Below, piece after piece: positions 29,981 to 38,021 of a stretch of DNA of 64,000 bases. Position 1 is the stretch's first letter. Every line of letters starts with the position of its first letter. Position numbers and translations under genes: made by a program. Source of the DNA: Bradyrhizobium sp. AZCC 1721 (GTDB lineage Bacteria > Pseudomonadota > Alphaproteobacteria > Rhizobiales > Xanthobacteraceae); the NCBI RefSeq assembly GCF_036924715.1, contig NZ_JAZHSB010000001.1, positions 248,001-312,000 on the forward strand, read 5' to 3'. Below the pieces are notes generated by a model. That model saw nothing but the letters and a program-made list of their open reading frames with translations. It was not told the origin of the DNA and ran no database searches.

Positions 29981-31360
29981 CTACTTCCTGACGCAGATCA
30001 CGCGGACCACCGACGCCTTGGCGTCCGTCGATCCGTCAGCCGCGTTGATGCCGTTGGCCTTGAGGAAGTCGCGTACCGTTTCGGCGGTCACCAGCATCGC
30101 TTGCGCTGCCGGCACGCCATTGGTAGGTCCCGCCACTTGAACCGGCTTCAACAGCGCGATGCCGGCGAATTTGCCGTCGCCGTCCTGCGCGGGCGCGCCG
30201 GAGAAGCCAAGCGCCGGCGCGGGCGTCAGCGCGATGTCGCTGCTGCCGCCTAGCTGGGCCACCGTGGCCTTGGTGCTGGTCACCGCCACGCCGCCGCCCT
30301 GGTTCTGCGGATCGGCAATGCCGGTGAGGTCGAGCGCCGGTTTGGTGGCGGCATTGGCGAGATTGAGCGCCTTCAGCCCGCGCGCGCCATAGATGCGCAA
30401 GAGCGCCAGATCGTGCTCCTTGTTCTCGGCGACACGGTCGGCATTGCCGAACCCTGCGATCGCGACCGTGAGGCAGCCGTCGGTGATCTGGCGGTCGGCC
30501 AGAATCGCGCCATCGTCGCCGACGACGACACCGGTGCCGTACTCCACGCTCTTGCGCGGGGGAGGCCCCGCCGTCTGCACGGCCGCCGGAAATGCATTGA
30601 ACGCGCTCGACATCGCGATCACCACGGGCTCGACGGTGTTTTCGGTTGCCTGGTCGTACATGATGGTGAGGATGCGGACCTCGTCGCCTTTGAAGGTGCC
30701 GCGCATATAAAACTTCTTCAGGCCCTGCAGGCCGGACAGGACGAAGAAATCCGGCTTGACCACGGTGTAATCGATGGTGCGGCCCGGCTCTTTCTTCTCG
30801 CGCTCGGCGAGTTTTGCCGTGGTCGGATTGGCTTCCTTGCGCCGCGAAAGCTGGATCTGGATCGTGCCGGTTGGTGACGTCCATTTGGTGCCGTTGGCGT
30901 CGCTGGCCTGCTGCGGCACCAGCTTGGTGGGAATGCCGAGCCGCGCGCTGGTGCCGGGATCGATGACGATTTTCCAACCGACGCTTTCCTGCTTTTTTCT
31001 GGCAGTATCGGCGAGGAGGCCGCGCTCCTGCGGATTGAGCACGCCGGTTGATTTAGCCCCGCGCGACTTCTGGAATTCCTTGATCGCATTGACCATGCGC
31101 TCGCTGACGTCGCCGGTGATGGCGCCGTTATATTGCCCTACCCAGGCGAGGTCCGACTGCAGCGCCAGCCGCTCGGCCTGGCTTAAGGCCTTCGCCGTGT
31201 CCTCCGGCTTCTGTAGCGCGGGACGGATCGGCACCGTCGTGACTTGCTTCGGCTTGGCGCCCGCCGTGGAAGGGGGCGTCATTTGCGCCTGCGCGGCGGC
31301 CCCGGAGATCACAAAAGCCGAGGCTGCGATCATCAATGTTGCTGAAAGCACCAATCTCAT
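29981..31360 (-). CDS. Secreted trypsin-like protein with peptidoglycan-binding domain, catalytic His lost
   Basis: The 459-residue protein has an N-terminal signal peptide (MRLVLSATLMIAASAFV...AAAQA). A peptidoglycan-binding-like segment follows at about 60-120 (LQSDLAWVGQYNGAITGDVSE, IKEFQKSRG). After a middle domain of unknown type comes a trypsin-like C-terminal domain (about 272-405). That domain has GTGVVVGDDGAIL, EHDLALLRI (Asp317) and GFSGAP (Ser387). Where proteases have NAHVV, this reads DRQIT, so Gln291 replaces the catalytic His. It is probably a periplasmic pseudo-protease or binding protein. ATG at 31360 fits the signal peptide; the frame is open to 31417. Confidence 0.78.
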   Translation of the reverse strand: MRLVLSATLMIAASAFVISGAAAQAQMTPPSTAGAKPKQVTTVPIRPALQKPEDTAKALSQAERLALQSDLAWVGQYNGAITGDVSERMVNAIKEFQKSRGAKSTGVLNPQERGLLADTARKKQESVGWKIVIDPGTSARLGIPTKLVPQQASDANGTKWTSPTGTIQIQLSRRKEANPTTAKLAEREKKEPGRTIDYTVVKPDFFVLSGLQGLKKFYMRGTFKGDEVRILTIMYDQATENTVEPVVIAMSSAFNAFPAAVQTAGPPPRKSVEYGTGVVVGDDGAILADRQITDGCLTVAIAGFGNADRVAENKEHDLALLRIYGARGLKALNLANAATKPALDLTGIADPQNQGGGVAVTSTKATVAQLGGSSDIALTPAPALGFSGAPAQDGDGKFAGIALLKPVQVAGPTNGVPAAQAMLVTAETVRDFLKANGINAADGSTDAKASVVRVICVRK

Positions 31361-31464
31361 GACAAATCCCGGCAGAATAACGAGAGTGCGATCATTGACG
31401 CTTGGCCAATTAAGCACATCTGCTTAGTCGGCAACAACCGCGCCCCGGTTCAGGGGGATTATCG

Positions 31465-31586
31465 CCTCATCCTGAGGAGCCGCGAAGCGCGTCTCGAAGG
31501 ATGAGGCCACCGGCCGGGCCTCATGGTATCCCGGCGATGCGAAGCATCGTCCGGTGGACGCGCGTTCCGCGCTCCTCACCATGAGG
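31465..31586. repeat. CCTCATCCTGAGG-family palindromic repeat
   Basis: The unit begins CCTCATCCTGAGGAGC, continues through GAAGCGCGTCTCGAAGGATGAGG, and then has CCTCATGGT paired with ACCATGAGG at its end. It forms two nested hairpins in the divergent gap between the protease-like gene and the MoeB-like gene. From memory, this is a common dispersed repeat in Bradyrhizobium and Rhodopseudomonas. Confidence 0.7.
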
Positions 31587-31618
31587 GTTTGCCAGCGAAG
31601 GAAGGACAGCACACGACC

Positions 31619-32422
31619 ATGCTGAGCGCCGACGAACTTGAACGCTACGCCCGCCATATCGTGCTGCGCGAAGTCGGCGGTCCCGGGCAGGCCGCCCTGA
31701 AAGCGGCATCCGTGCTGGTGATCGGCGCCGGCGGACTTGGCGCGCCCGTCCTGATGTATCTGGCGGCGGCCGGTGTCGGCAGGCTCGGCGCTGTCGATGA
31801 CGACGTGGTCTCGCTGTCCAATCTGCAGCGGCAGATCATCCACGCCACGCCGGACATCGGGCGGCCCAAGGTCGACAGCGCCGCGGAGACCGTTCACGCG
31901 CTCAATCCCCACGTTCGTTTCGAGGCGCATGGCGTGCGTCTCGATGCGGGGAACGTGATGTCGCTGATCGACGACTACGATCTCGTGCTCGACGGCTCCG
32001 ACAATTTCGAGACCCGCTATCTGGTTTCCGATGCCTGCTTCTTTGCCGGCAAGCCGCTGATCACGGCGGCGCTCGGGATGTTCGACGGATCGCTGACCAC
32101 GATCCGGGCGCATGAACGAGACACCGGCGGCCACTTCAATCCGACCTATCGCTGCCTGTTTCCCGAACCGCCGCCGCCCGGCACCATACCGGCCTGCGCC
32201 GAGGCCGGCGTCATGGGCGCGCTGGCGGGCATGCTCGGCTCGATGATGGCGCTGGAAGCGATCCGCGAGATCGTCGGCTTCGGCGAGAGCCTGGTCGGCC
32301 GACTGGTGATGGTCGATGCACGCGCGATGCGGTTTGAAACATTGCGCTACGCACGCGATCCGCAAAACCCGCTCAACGGCGATGCGCCTACGATCACTGA
32401 TTTGAGCGGGCACGCGGCGTAG
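31619..32422 (+). CDS. moeB: MoeB/ThiF-type E1-like adenylyltransferase
   Basis: The 267-residue protein is an E1-like enzyme that adenylates the C-terminal Gly of a MoaD- or ThiS-type sulfur carrier. It has the nucleotide-binding motif VIGAGGLGAP (34-43), the Arg finger region NLQRQIIH, and DGSDNFETR (Asp128). The motif YRCLFPEPPPPGTIPACAEAGV keeps Cys179 and Cys193. The CxxC pairs that bind zinc in E. coli MoeB are absent (TYRC at the first, nothing at the second). The frame opens earlier, inside a repeat, but ATG at 31619 matches family starts. It ends 3 bases from the convergent aldo/keto reductase gene. Confidence 0.86.
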   Translation: MLSADELERYARHIVLREVGGPGQAALKAASVLVIGAGGLGAPVLMYLAAAGVGRLGAVDDDVVSLSNLQRQIIHATPDIGRPKVDSAAETVHALNPHVRFEAHGVRLDAGNVMSLIDDYDLVLDGSDNFETRYLVSDACFFAGKPLITAALGMFDGSLTTIRAHERDTGGHFNPTYRCLFPEPPPPGTIPACAEAGVMGALAGMLGSMMALEAIREIVGFGESLVGRLVMVDARAMRFETLRYARDPQNPLNGDAPTITDLSGHAA

Positions 32423-32425
32423 TAT

Positions 32426-33418
32426 TCACCGCTTCTCGCTGTCCATATGCGCAAGCTGCGACTCCGGATAGCGCGCCCCGGCCGCCACGCCGGGCGGAAA
32501 CGCCTCGGCCAGCGCGGACAAGTGAGCCCGCGTCAGTTTTACATCGAGCGCGCCGAGCGCCTCAGCGAGACGGTCACGGCGGCGGGCGCCGACCAGCGGC
32601 ACGATGTCGTTGCCCTGCGCCGCGACCCATGCAATCGCGACCTGTGCGGGGGAGGCGCCGAGCTCGCTTGCAATCGCACGCAATGAATCCACCAGCGCCA
32701 GATTGGCGTCGAGATTGCCTCCCTGGAAACGCGGGCTCATGGCACGAAAATCCTTGGTCCCGCGATCGGCCGTCCAGTGTCCGCTGATCAGCCCGCGCGA
32801 CAGCACGCCATAGGCCGTGATGCCGATGCCGAGTTCGCGGCAGGTCGGCAGGATGTCATCCTCGATGCCGCGCGAGATCAGCGAGTATTCGATCTGCAGG
32901 TCGGTGATCGGGTGCACCGCATGGGCGCGTCGAATGGTCTCCGCGCCGACTTCCGACAGGCCGATATGCCTGATCCAGCCGGCCTTCACCATGTCGGCCA
33001 TCGCACCGACCGTCTCCTCGATCGGCACGGCCGGATCGAGCCGCGCCGGCCGATAGATGTCGATGGTCTCGACGCGGAGCCGCTGCAGCGAATAAGCGAG
33101 GAAATTCTTGATCGCCGCCGGACGGCTGTCATAGCCGGACCAGTTCTTTGCGGGGTCGCGCAGCGCGCCAAACTTGACGCTGATCTGGATATTGTCGCGG
33201 CCGCGCGCAGCGAGCGCTTCGCCGATCAGCATTTCATTGTGACCCATGCCGTAGAAATCGCCGGTGTCGAGCAGGGTGATGCCGGCATCGAGCGCGGCGT
33301 GGATGGTGGCGATGCTCTCGCTGCGGTCGGCCGGGCCGTAGAAGTCTGACATGCCCATGCAACCGAGGCCGATGGCAGAAACGGTTGGGCCGGTAGAGGC
33401 GAGTTTGCGTCGTTCCAT
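32426..33418 (-). CDS. Aldo/keto reductase
   Basis: The 330-residue NADP-dependent oxidoreductase has an AKR fold. It begins [24 protein letters not shown] and has the catalytic residues Asp51, Tyr56 (DTGDFYGMG) and Lys82 (ISVKFGAL). The usual histidine in YYQHRVDP is replaced: the text reads IYRPARLDP, so Ala125 stands at the His position. The substrate is unknown. ATG at 33418 has AGGAG at normal distance; a 100-residue upstream extension in frame is Arg-rich and not family sequence. It is divergent from a LysR regulator that may control it. Confidence 0.88.
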   Translation of the reverse strand: MERRKLASTGPTVSAIGLGCMGMSDFYGPADRSESIATIHAALDAGITLLDTGDFYGMGHNEMLIGEALAARGRDNIQISVKFGALRDPAKNWSGYDSRPAAIKNFLAYSLQRLRVETIDIYRPARLDPAVPIEETVGAMADMVKAGWIRHIGLSEVGAETIRRAHAVHPITDLQIEYSLISRGIEDDILPTCRELGIGITAYGVLSRGLISGHWTADRGTKDFRAMSPRFQGGNLDANLALVDSLRAIASELGASPAQVAIAWVAAQGNDIVPLVGARRRDRLAEALGALDVKLTRAHLSALAEAFPPGVAAGARYPESQLAHMDSEKR

Positions 33419-33536
33419 GGCGGTTCTCCTCGTAGTCGGCGCCGGATCTGCGCCGTGATGACGAGGCGGATATGGACCTTTTCGACTGAGCCGGTAAGAT
33501 GGACAATTCCAAACAGCTTGTTCACTATGTCGAACA

Positions 33537-34496
33537 ATGAAAGATCTCGACCTCCGCGACCTCGACGTTTTTGTTGCCGTGGCGCGCACCCGGAATTTCC
33601 GCCGTGCCGCGATCGAGCAGGGCGTCTCCGTCTCAAGCATCAGCCAGCGGCTGCGCGACATGGAAGAGCTGCTCGGTGTGCGCCTGATGAATCGTACCAC
33701 GCGCAGCGTAGCCCTCACCGAAGCCGGCGAGTTGTTGCTGGGGCGCGTCGGCCCGGCGCTCTCGGATGTCGGCGCGGCGCTCGATCAGGTGCGCGGCCTG
33801 CGGGCCGTGCCGTCGGGGCGTTTGCGCATCAACGCTCCGCCACCGGCAATCGACCTGGTGATGGCGCCGATGGTCGCGCCGTTTCTCGAGAAGCATCCCA
33901 AGATCGAGCTGGAGATCGTCGGCGAGAGTTCGTTTGTCGATATCGTCGCCGGCGGGTTCGACGCCGGCGTGCGCTATGGCGAACATCTGGCGCAGGACAT
34001 GATCGCGGTCTCGCTCGGGGCGCCACAGCGTTACGCAGTGGTGGCGTCGAAGGAATATGTTGCTCAGCATGGTCGACCGGAAGTGCCGAAGGATCTGCTC
34101 GACCATGCCTGTATCCGCACCCGCTTCGGCAGCGGCGCGATGCTGGATTGGGAGTTTGAGAAAGCGGGCCGTGTCGTGAAGGTTTCACCGCCGGCCAAGC
34201 TGGTCGCGACCCATCTGGGGCTGGCGTTGCGCGCCGTCCATGACGGGGTGGGCTTCTGGTTGACGTTCGAAGGTTATGTTCGGTACGGCATCAAGTCGGG
34301 CGCGCTGGTCAGCGTGCTCGACGACTGGTGCCCGCCGTTTCCGGGACCGTTTTTGTATTATCCGAGCCGTCGCCAGCCGCCGCCGGCGCTTGCCGCGTTC
34401 GTGGCGTTTATTGCGGATTGGCGGAAGCGGGAGAAGCGGAAGAGCGAAAAATCTATCGTCGTCCCGGCCAAGCGAAGCGCGAGCCGGGACCCATAA
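33537..34496 (+). CDS. LysR-family transcriptional regulator
   Basis: The 319-residue regulator has the N-terminal winged helix-turn-helix ([29 protein letters not shown]) and a LysR substrate-binding domain (about 92-295). It is divergent from the aldo/keto reductase across 118 bases, the standard layout for a LysR regulator and its target. Its last 14 residues ([14 protein letters not shown]) are the translation of the start of a dispersed palindromic repeat at 34457, so the natural C-terminus seems to have been altered by that element. Confidence 0.88.
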   Translation: MKDLDLRDLDVFVAVARTRNFRRAAIEQGVSVSSISQRLRDMEELLGVRLMNRTTRSVALTEAGELLLGRVGPALSDVGAALDQVRGLRAVPSGRLRINAPPPAIDLVMAPMVAPFLEKHPKIELEIVGESSFVDIVAGGFDAGVRYGEHLAQDMIAVSLGAPQRYAVVASKEYVAQHGRPEVPKDLLDHACIRTRFGSGAMLDWEFEKAGRVVKVSPPAKLVATHLGLALRAVHDGVGFWLTFEGYVRYGIKSGALVSVLDDWCPPFPGPFLYYPSRRQPPPALAAFVAFIADWRKREKRKSEKSIVVPAKRSASRDP

Positions 34497-34589
34497 CCAC
34501 CGATGTTGCTTGTCAGGAAGACCTTAGGCCCTAGCGTGTCGTAACCACAAAGGCCTGTGGTTATGGGTCCCTGCTTTCGCAGGGACGAC
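34457..34589. repeat. Composite palindromic repeat, family A copy 2
   Basis: It starts CGTCGTCCCGGCC and has CCGGGACCCATAACCAC, then a spacer, then GTGGTTATGGGTCCCTGC-TTTC-GCAGGGACGAC in reverse sense. The two halves share inverted GTGGTTATGGGTCC ends. The left end lies inside the LysR reading frame. Copies 1 and 3 are at 866-1024 and 36490-36606. Confidence 0.8.
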
Positions 34590-34607
34590 TTCGTTGAAGC
34601 CTCCCGC

Positions 34608-35609
34608 TCACAGCATGCTGGGCAGCACGCGATCTGGCGGCTTGTGGTTGTCGAGGAAGGTCCGGATGTTGATGATCACCTTCTCGCCCATCTCGACGCG
34701 GCCTTCGATGGTGGCCGAGCCCATATGCGGCAACAGCGTCACCTTGCCGGCTTTCGCCAGCCGAACCAGTTTCGGATTGACCGCGGGCTCGTGCTCGTAG
34801 ACGTCGAGGCCGGCGCCGCCGACGTCACCGGCTTCGAGCAGCTTGATCAGCGTGTCCTCGTCGATCACGCCGCCGCGCGCGGTGTTGACGATGTAGGCGT
34901 CTTTGCGGATCAGCTTGAGCCGCCGGGCCGACAACAGGTGATAGGTTGCCGGCGTGTGCGGACAGTTCACCGAGATGATGTCCATCCGCGCCAGCATCTG
35001 GTCGAGGCTTTCCCAATAGGTCGCGCCGAGCTCCTCGGCAATAACAGGCGCTACCGGGCGGCGGTTGTGATAGTGAATCTGCAGGCCGAAGGCGCGCGCG
35101 CGGCGAGCCACCGCCTGGCCGATGCGGCCCATGCCGATGATGCCGAGGCGCTTGCCGCCGATGCGGTGGCCGAGCATCCAGGTCGGCGACCAGCCCGGCC
35201 AGTTCTTGCCGTCGGGGAGGATCGTTGCGCCTTCGATCAGCCGCCGCGGCACCGCGAGAATCAGCGCCATGGTCATGTCGGCGGTATCTTCGGTCAAAAC
35301 CTTCGGCGTGTTGGTCACGGTGATGCCGCGCGCGTGTGCCGCCGCGACGTCGATATTGTCGACGCCGTTGCCGAAATTGGCGATCATGCGCAGCTTGCAG
35401 TCAGGGTGCTTGAGCATCTCCTCGCTGATCGTGTCGGTGACGGTCGGCACCAACACGTCAGCCGAGCGGCTGGCTTCGGCAATCTGCTGCGGCGTCATCG
35501 GCGTGTCGTCGAGATTCAACGTCGCGTCGAACAGCTCCCGCATCCGGGTCTCGATCGAGTCCGGCAATTTGCGAGTGACGACGACGAGAGGTTTTTTCTT
35601 GATCGACAT
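34608..35609 (-). CDS. D-2-hydroxyacid dehydrogenase (glyoxylate/hydroxypyruvate reductase-like)
   Basis: The 333-residue NAD(P)H-dependent dehydrogenase has the Rossmann motif GIIGMGRIGQAVARRA (157-171). The catalytic triad is Arg245 (NTARGG), Glu274 (YEHEP) and His295 (LPHMGSAT). Such enzymes reduce glyoxylate or hydroxypyruvate; the exact substrate cannot be read from sequence. The ATG is the first in frame and yields MSIKKKPLVVVTRKLPD, like known family starts. Its stop lies next to the family A repeat. Confidence 0.9.
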   Translation of the reverse strand: MSIKKKPLVVVTRKLPDSIETRMRELFDATLNLDDTPMTPQQIAEASRSADVLVPTVTDTISEEMLKHPDCKLRMIANFGNGVDNIDVAAAHARGITVTNTPKVLTEDTADMTMALILAVPRRLIEGATILPDGKNWPGWSPTWMLGHRIGGKRLGIIGMGRIGQAVARRARAFGLQIHYHNRRPVAPVIAEELGATYWESLDQMLARMDIISVNCPHTPATYHLLSARRLKLIRKDAYIVNTARGGVIDEDTLIKLLEAGDVGGAGLDVYEHEPAVNPKLVRLAKAGKVTLLPHMGSATIEGRVEMGEKVIINIRTFLDNHKPPDRVLPSML

Positions 35610-35953
35610 GTCCTGCTCTCATGAGGGAGGTGCGCAGCCGCGCGCCGTTCAGACCTCATTAACCCGGTTGTTCGACACTGCGATGGCCACGCGGTCTCGG
35701 TATCCGGCTGTTTGCTGAGGTTAAGTCCCTTGGGTTCCCCAATACTTGCCTCGGATTTTCGGCGGAAAATCCAGGCGTTCTGGTTCTAGGCGTTCCGTCC
35801 TCTCTATCAGAAGACCGGGCCAAGACAAGAACCCTCGGCCGTCGCAAGCCGGGTGCGGCCAAAGCGGGGCACGGGGTCTGGGGTTTCGGGCGTTAGCGGG
35901 CGGTTTCAACTCGGAGAATTCGAGTTGGGCGTGGCTCGGCAGGAGACGGGTTG
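35610..35953. other. Gene-free divergent region with one stem-loop
   Basis: This 344-base region separates two divergent genes. It contains a perfect 8-bp hairpin GGATTTTC-GGCG-GAAAATCC (35753-35772). The rest is rich in runs such as CCCTTGGGTTCCCC and CGGGCC with no recognised promoter. Short frames here lack family resemblance. It presumably holds promoters for both flanking genes, and a small RNA cannot be excluded. Confidence 0.4.
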
Positions 35954-36481
35954 ATGGCGTTGGGGCGTTTCTGTTCGGTAGCGGTGCTGGCGGCGTGCTG
36001 GCTTGTCGCTTCCGTCAGCACAGGGTTTTCGGCCAAGGATTCGGCCACCACCACGAGCGGCCTGCCGGTGCCACGATATGTCAGCCTCAAATCCGATCAT
36101 GTGAATGTGCGGGCCGGTCCGACCAAGGACAACGACGTCGCCTGGGTCTATACCCGCTCGGGCCTGCCGGTCGAAATCACCGCCGAGTTCGAGAACTGGC
36201 GGCGCGTGCGCGATTCCGAAGGCGCCGAGGGCTGGGTCTATCATTCGCTGCTGTCCGGCCGCCGCACTGCGGTCGTAACCATGAAGAGCAAGGACGAGTT
36301 GGCGTCGCTGTACGATAGTCCCGATCCGACCAGCGCGGTTGCGGCCCGCCTGCAAGCCGGCGTCGTCGCGCAAGTCAAGAAATGCGCCAATGGCTGGTGC
36401 CGCGTCGTCGGCAACGGCTTTGACGGCTGGATCGAGCAGCAGCGCCTATGGGGCGTGTATGCAGACGAGAGGGTGGATTGA
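35954..36481 (+). CDS. Secreted SH3-domain protein
   Basis: The 175-residue exported protein has a signal peptide (about 1-28, MALGRFCSVAVLAACWLVAS) and two bacterial SH3-like domains. The first is at about 41-95 (RYVSLKSDHVNVRAGPTKD, WRRVRDSEGAEGWVYH). The second is at about 105-170 (KDELASLYDSPDPTS, WCRVVGNGFDGWIEQ). Such domains often bind peptidoglycan or other envelope ligands. AGGAG lies eight bases before the ATG; a TTG one codon earlier is less likely. The function is unknown. Confidence 0.82.
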   Translation: MALGRFCSVAVLAACWLVASVSTGFSAKDSATTTSGLPVPRYVSLKSDHVNVRAGPTKDNDVAWVYTRSGLPVEITAEFENWRRVRDSEGAEGWVYHSLLSGRRTAVVTMKSKDELASLYDSPDPTSAVAARLQAGVVAQVKKCANGWCRVVGNGFDGWIEQQRLWGVYADERVD

Positions 36482-36489
36482 GGATATTG

Positions 36490-36606
36490 GTCGTCCCTGC
36501 GAACGCAGTGACCCATACGCCGCGGCTTCTCAATAGGGCGCGCGGGTAGACGCCTTTCCTCACAACATAGATTTGTGGTTATGGGTCCTGCGTTCGCAGG
36601 GACGAC
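36490..36606. repeat. Composite palindromic repeat, family A copy 3
   Basis: It has GTCGTCCCTGCGAACGCAGTGACCCATA on the left and TGTGGTTATGGGTCCTGCG with CGCAGGGACGAC on the right, matching the two-part layout at 866 and 34457. It lies between convergent genes (SH3 protein and irr) and ends 2 bases before the irr stop codon, so it may act as the terminator region of both. Confidence 0.8.
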
Positions 36607-36608
36607 AG

Positions 36609-37106
36609 CTAGCGCTTCTTGCGCAGTCGCACGACCATGTCGACGCGTGCGATCTCGTAGCCCTCGGGCACGTCGGGCATCTTCGACAACACCAGGTGCG
36701 GATCGGGAATGTCGACCAGTTCGTGATTGTTCTCGAGATAGAAGTGGTGATGCGCGGTGACGTTGGTGTCGAAATAGGTCTTGGTGCCGTCGACCGAGAC
36801 CTGGCGCAACAGGCCGGCGTCGGTGAGCTGATTAAGCGTGTTGTAGACCGTGGCCAGTGACACCGGAACCTTGGCGAGCGTAGCTTCTTCGTAGAGCATT
36901 TCCGCGGTCAGATGGCGGGCACCCTTGCCGAACAGCAGCCAGCCCAGCGCCATGCGCTGGCGGGTGGGCCGAAGACCCGCGGCCTGCAGCATTTCGTTGA
37001 CGTCGTGCCATGGACAGCCGGTCAACGCCGGCTGGTGTCCGGAGGCGCGGGCAGCCGGATCGATACCGTCGTCGTTCAGGGGCGAGGTCTGGTCGTTTCT
37101 GTCCAC
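36609..37106 (-). CDS. irr: Iron response regulator Irr (Fur family)
   Basis: Irr is the Fur-family regulator that controls heme synthesis and iron genes in rhizobia. In Bradyrhizobium japonicum it is degraded when heme binds. This 165-residue protein has the heme regulatory motif GCPWHD with Cys31 and the second heme site His119-His121 (TAHHHFYLEN). The helix-turn-helix LRPTRQRMALGWLLF and the recognition region VSLATVYNTL are present. With the GTG start at 37106 both sites are offset by 2 from the published Cys29 and His117-119. A TTG at 37148 is possible but less likely. It is divergent from fabA. Confidence 0.93.
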   Translation of the reverse strand: MDRNDQTSPLNDDGIDPAARASGHQPALTGCPWHDVNEMLQAAGLRPTRQRMALGWLLFGKGARHLTAEMLYEEATLAKVPVSLATVYNTLNQLTDAGLLRQVSVDGTKTYFDTNVTAHHHFYLENNHELVDIPDPHLVLSKMPDVPEGYEIARVDMVVRLRKKR

Positions 37107-37435
37107 TTCGGTACCACACGCGCTAACTTGAGCAATATTCTTGCCCAATATAAAAGGAAATCAGGTAGATGCAAGTTTTTCGCAACTAGAACCGGCCCAA
37201 GGTTAAGAGGAACCAGCGAGACTATGGGGCGTTTTAGCCCGTTCCAGTGCTTTGCCGGGCCGTAATGCCTATGTTACAGAGCGCGCGGACCACATATGCG
37301 ATTTCGGCAGAGACTAGTGCCGATAGCACCCTAAGTAGCGCCAAATTGCGGGAGCCAAACGTTCTCCCGTGGGGAAACGGGTCCGGTTCGCTCAAAAGCG
37401 CTCCATCGGGACATCTTAAGGTGAGGCTGAATACG
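37107..37435. other. Divergent irr-fabA control region
   Basis: This 329-base region holds promoters for irr (minus) and fabA (plus). On the minus strand, TTGCGA-N5-TTGCAT direct repeats lie at 37169-37185. The frame of fabA stays open back to 37247 but without FabA-like sequence. A short hairpin-like CCCGT...ACGGG occurs near 37367-37382. No complete ICE box (TTTAGAA-type palindrome) was found. Confidence 0.45.
37169..37185 (-). promoter_or_regulatory. Hexamer direct repeats upstream of irr, candidate Fur site
   Basis: TTGCGA and TTGCAT are repeated 5 bases apart, 63 bases upstream of the chosen irr start. In B. japonicum, Fur is reported to bind the irr promoter at imperfect direct-repeat hexamers rather than a classical Fur box. 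The match is by layout and from memory, so it is only a candidate. Confidence 0.3.
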
Positions 37436-37960
37436 ATGCTGGATCGGCGCAGCGGTTATGAATACGAGGATTTGCTTGCCTGCGGCCGCGGCGAGATGTT
37501 CGGCCCCGGAAATGCGCAGCTACCGCTGCCGCCGATGCTGATGTTCGACCGCATCACCGAGATCACCGACAAGGGCGGCGAGTTCGGCAAGGGTCTGATC
37601 CGCGCCGAACTCGATGTGAAGCCGGACCTGTGGTTTTTCGGCTGCCACTTCAAGAATGACCCGGTCATGCCGGGCTGCCTTGGCCTGGACGCGATGTGGC
37701 AGATGGTCGGATTTTACCTCGGGTGGATCGGCGGCGAGGGACGCGGCCGGGCGCTGGGGCTTGGGGAATTGAAGTTCTCCGGCCAGGTGCTGCCGAACGC
37801 CCGCAAGGTTGTGTACAACATCGACATGAAACGCGTGATGCGTTCAAAGCTGGTGCTCGGCGTCGGCGACGGCTGGCTTTCCATGGATGGCGAGATTATC
37901 TATCGCGCCAAGGATCTGAAGGTCGGGCTGTTCAAGCAGGGCTCCGCGCCGGGCGGCTGA
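37436..37960 (+). CDS. fabA: 3-hydroxydecanoyl-ACP dehydratase/isomerase
   Basis: FabA dehydrates 3-hydroxydecanoyl-ACP and isomerises the product, starting unsaturated fatty acid synthesis. The 174-residue hot-dog-fold enzyme has catalytic His71 ([14 protein letters not shown]) and Asp85 (CLGLDAMWQ), offset by one from E. coli His70/Asp84. ATG at 37436 gives [19 protein letters not shown], the normal family start; the upstream extension in frame is not FabA-like. fabB follows 61 bases later, the usual alphaproteobacterial pair. Confidence 0.96.
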   Translation: MLDRRSGYEYEDLLACGRGEMFGPGNAQLPLPPMLMFDRITEITDKGGEFGKGLIRAELDVKPDLWFFGCHFKNDPVMPGCLGLDAMWQMVGFYLGWIGGEGRGRALGLGELKFSGQVLPNARKVVYNIDMKRVMRSKLVLGVGDGWLSMDGEIIYRAKDLKVGLFKQGSAPGG

Positions 37961-38021
37961 GCAACACGGTCACGCAGCAGCAAACCTTCACAGAACACGT
38001 AAACGGCGAGGCGAGGCGATC

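Noticed and set aside
33419..33718. 100-residue N-terminal extension of the aldo/keto reductase
   Set aside because: It is Arg/Ser-rich, overlaps the divergent LysR gene start, and a good ribosome-binding site precedes the internal ATG at 33418.
37107..37148. Irr start at TTG 37148
   Set aside because: The GTG at 37106 gives the length and cysteine position expected for Irr; the upstream residues are not family-like.
37107..37435. Irr-binding ICE box in the irr-fabA region
   Set aside because: Only a partial CTAGAA sequence was found, not a full palindrome.
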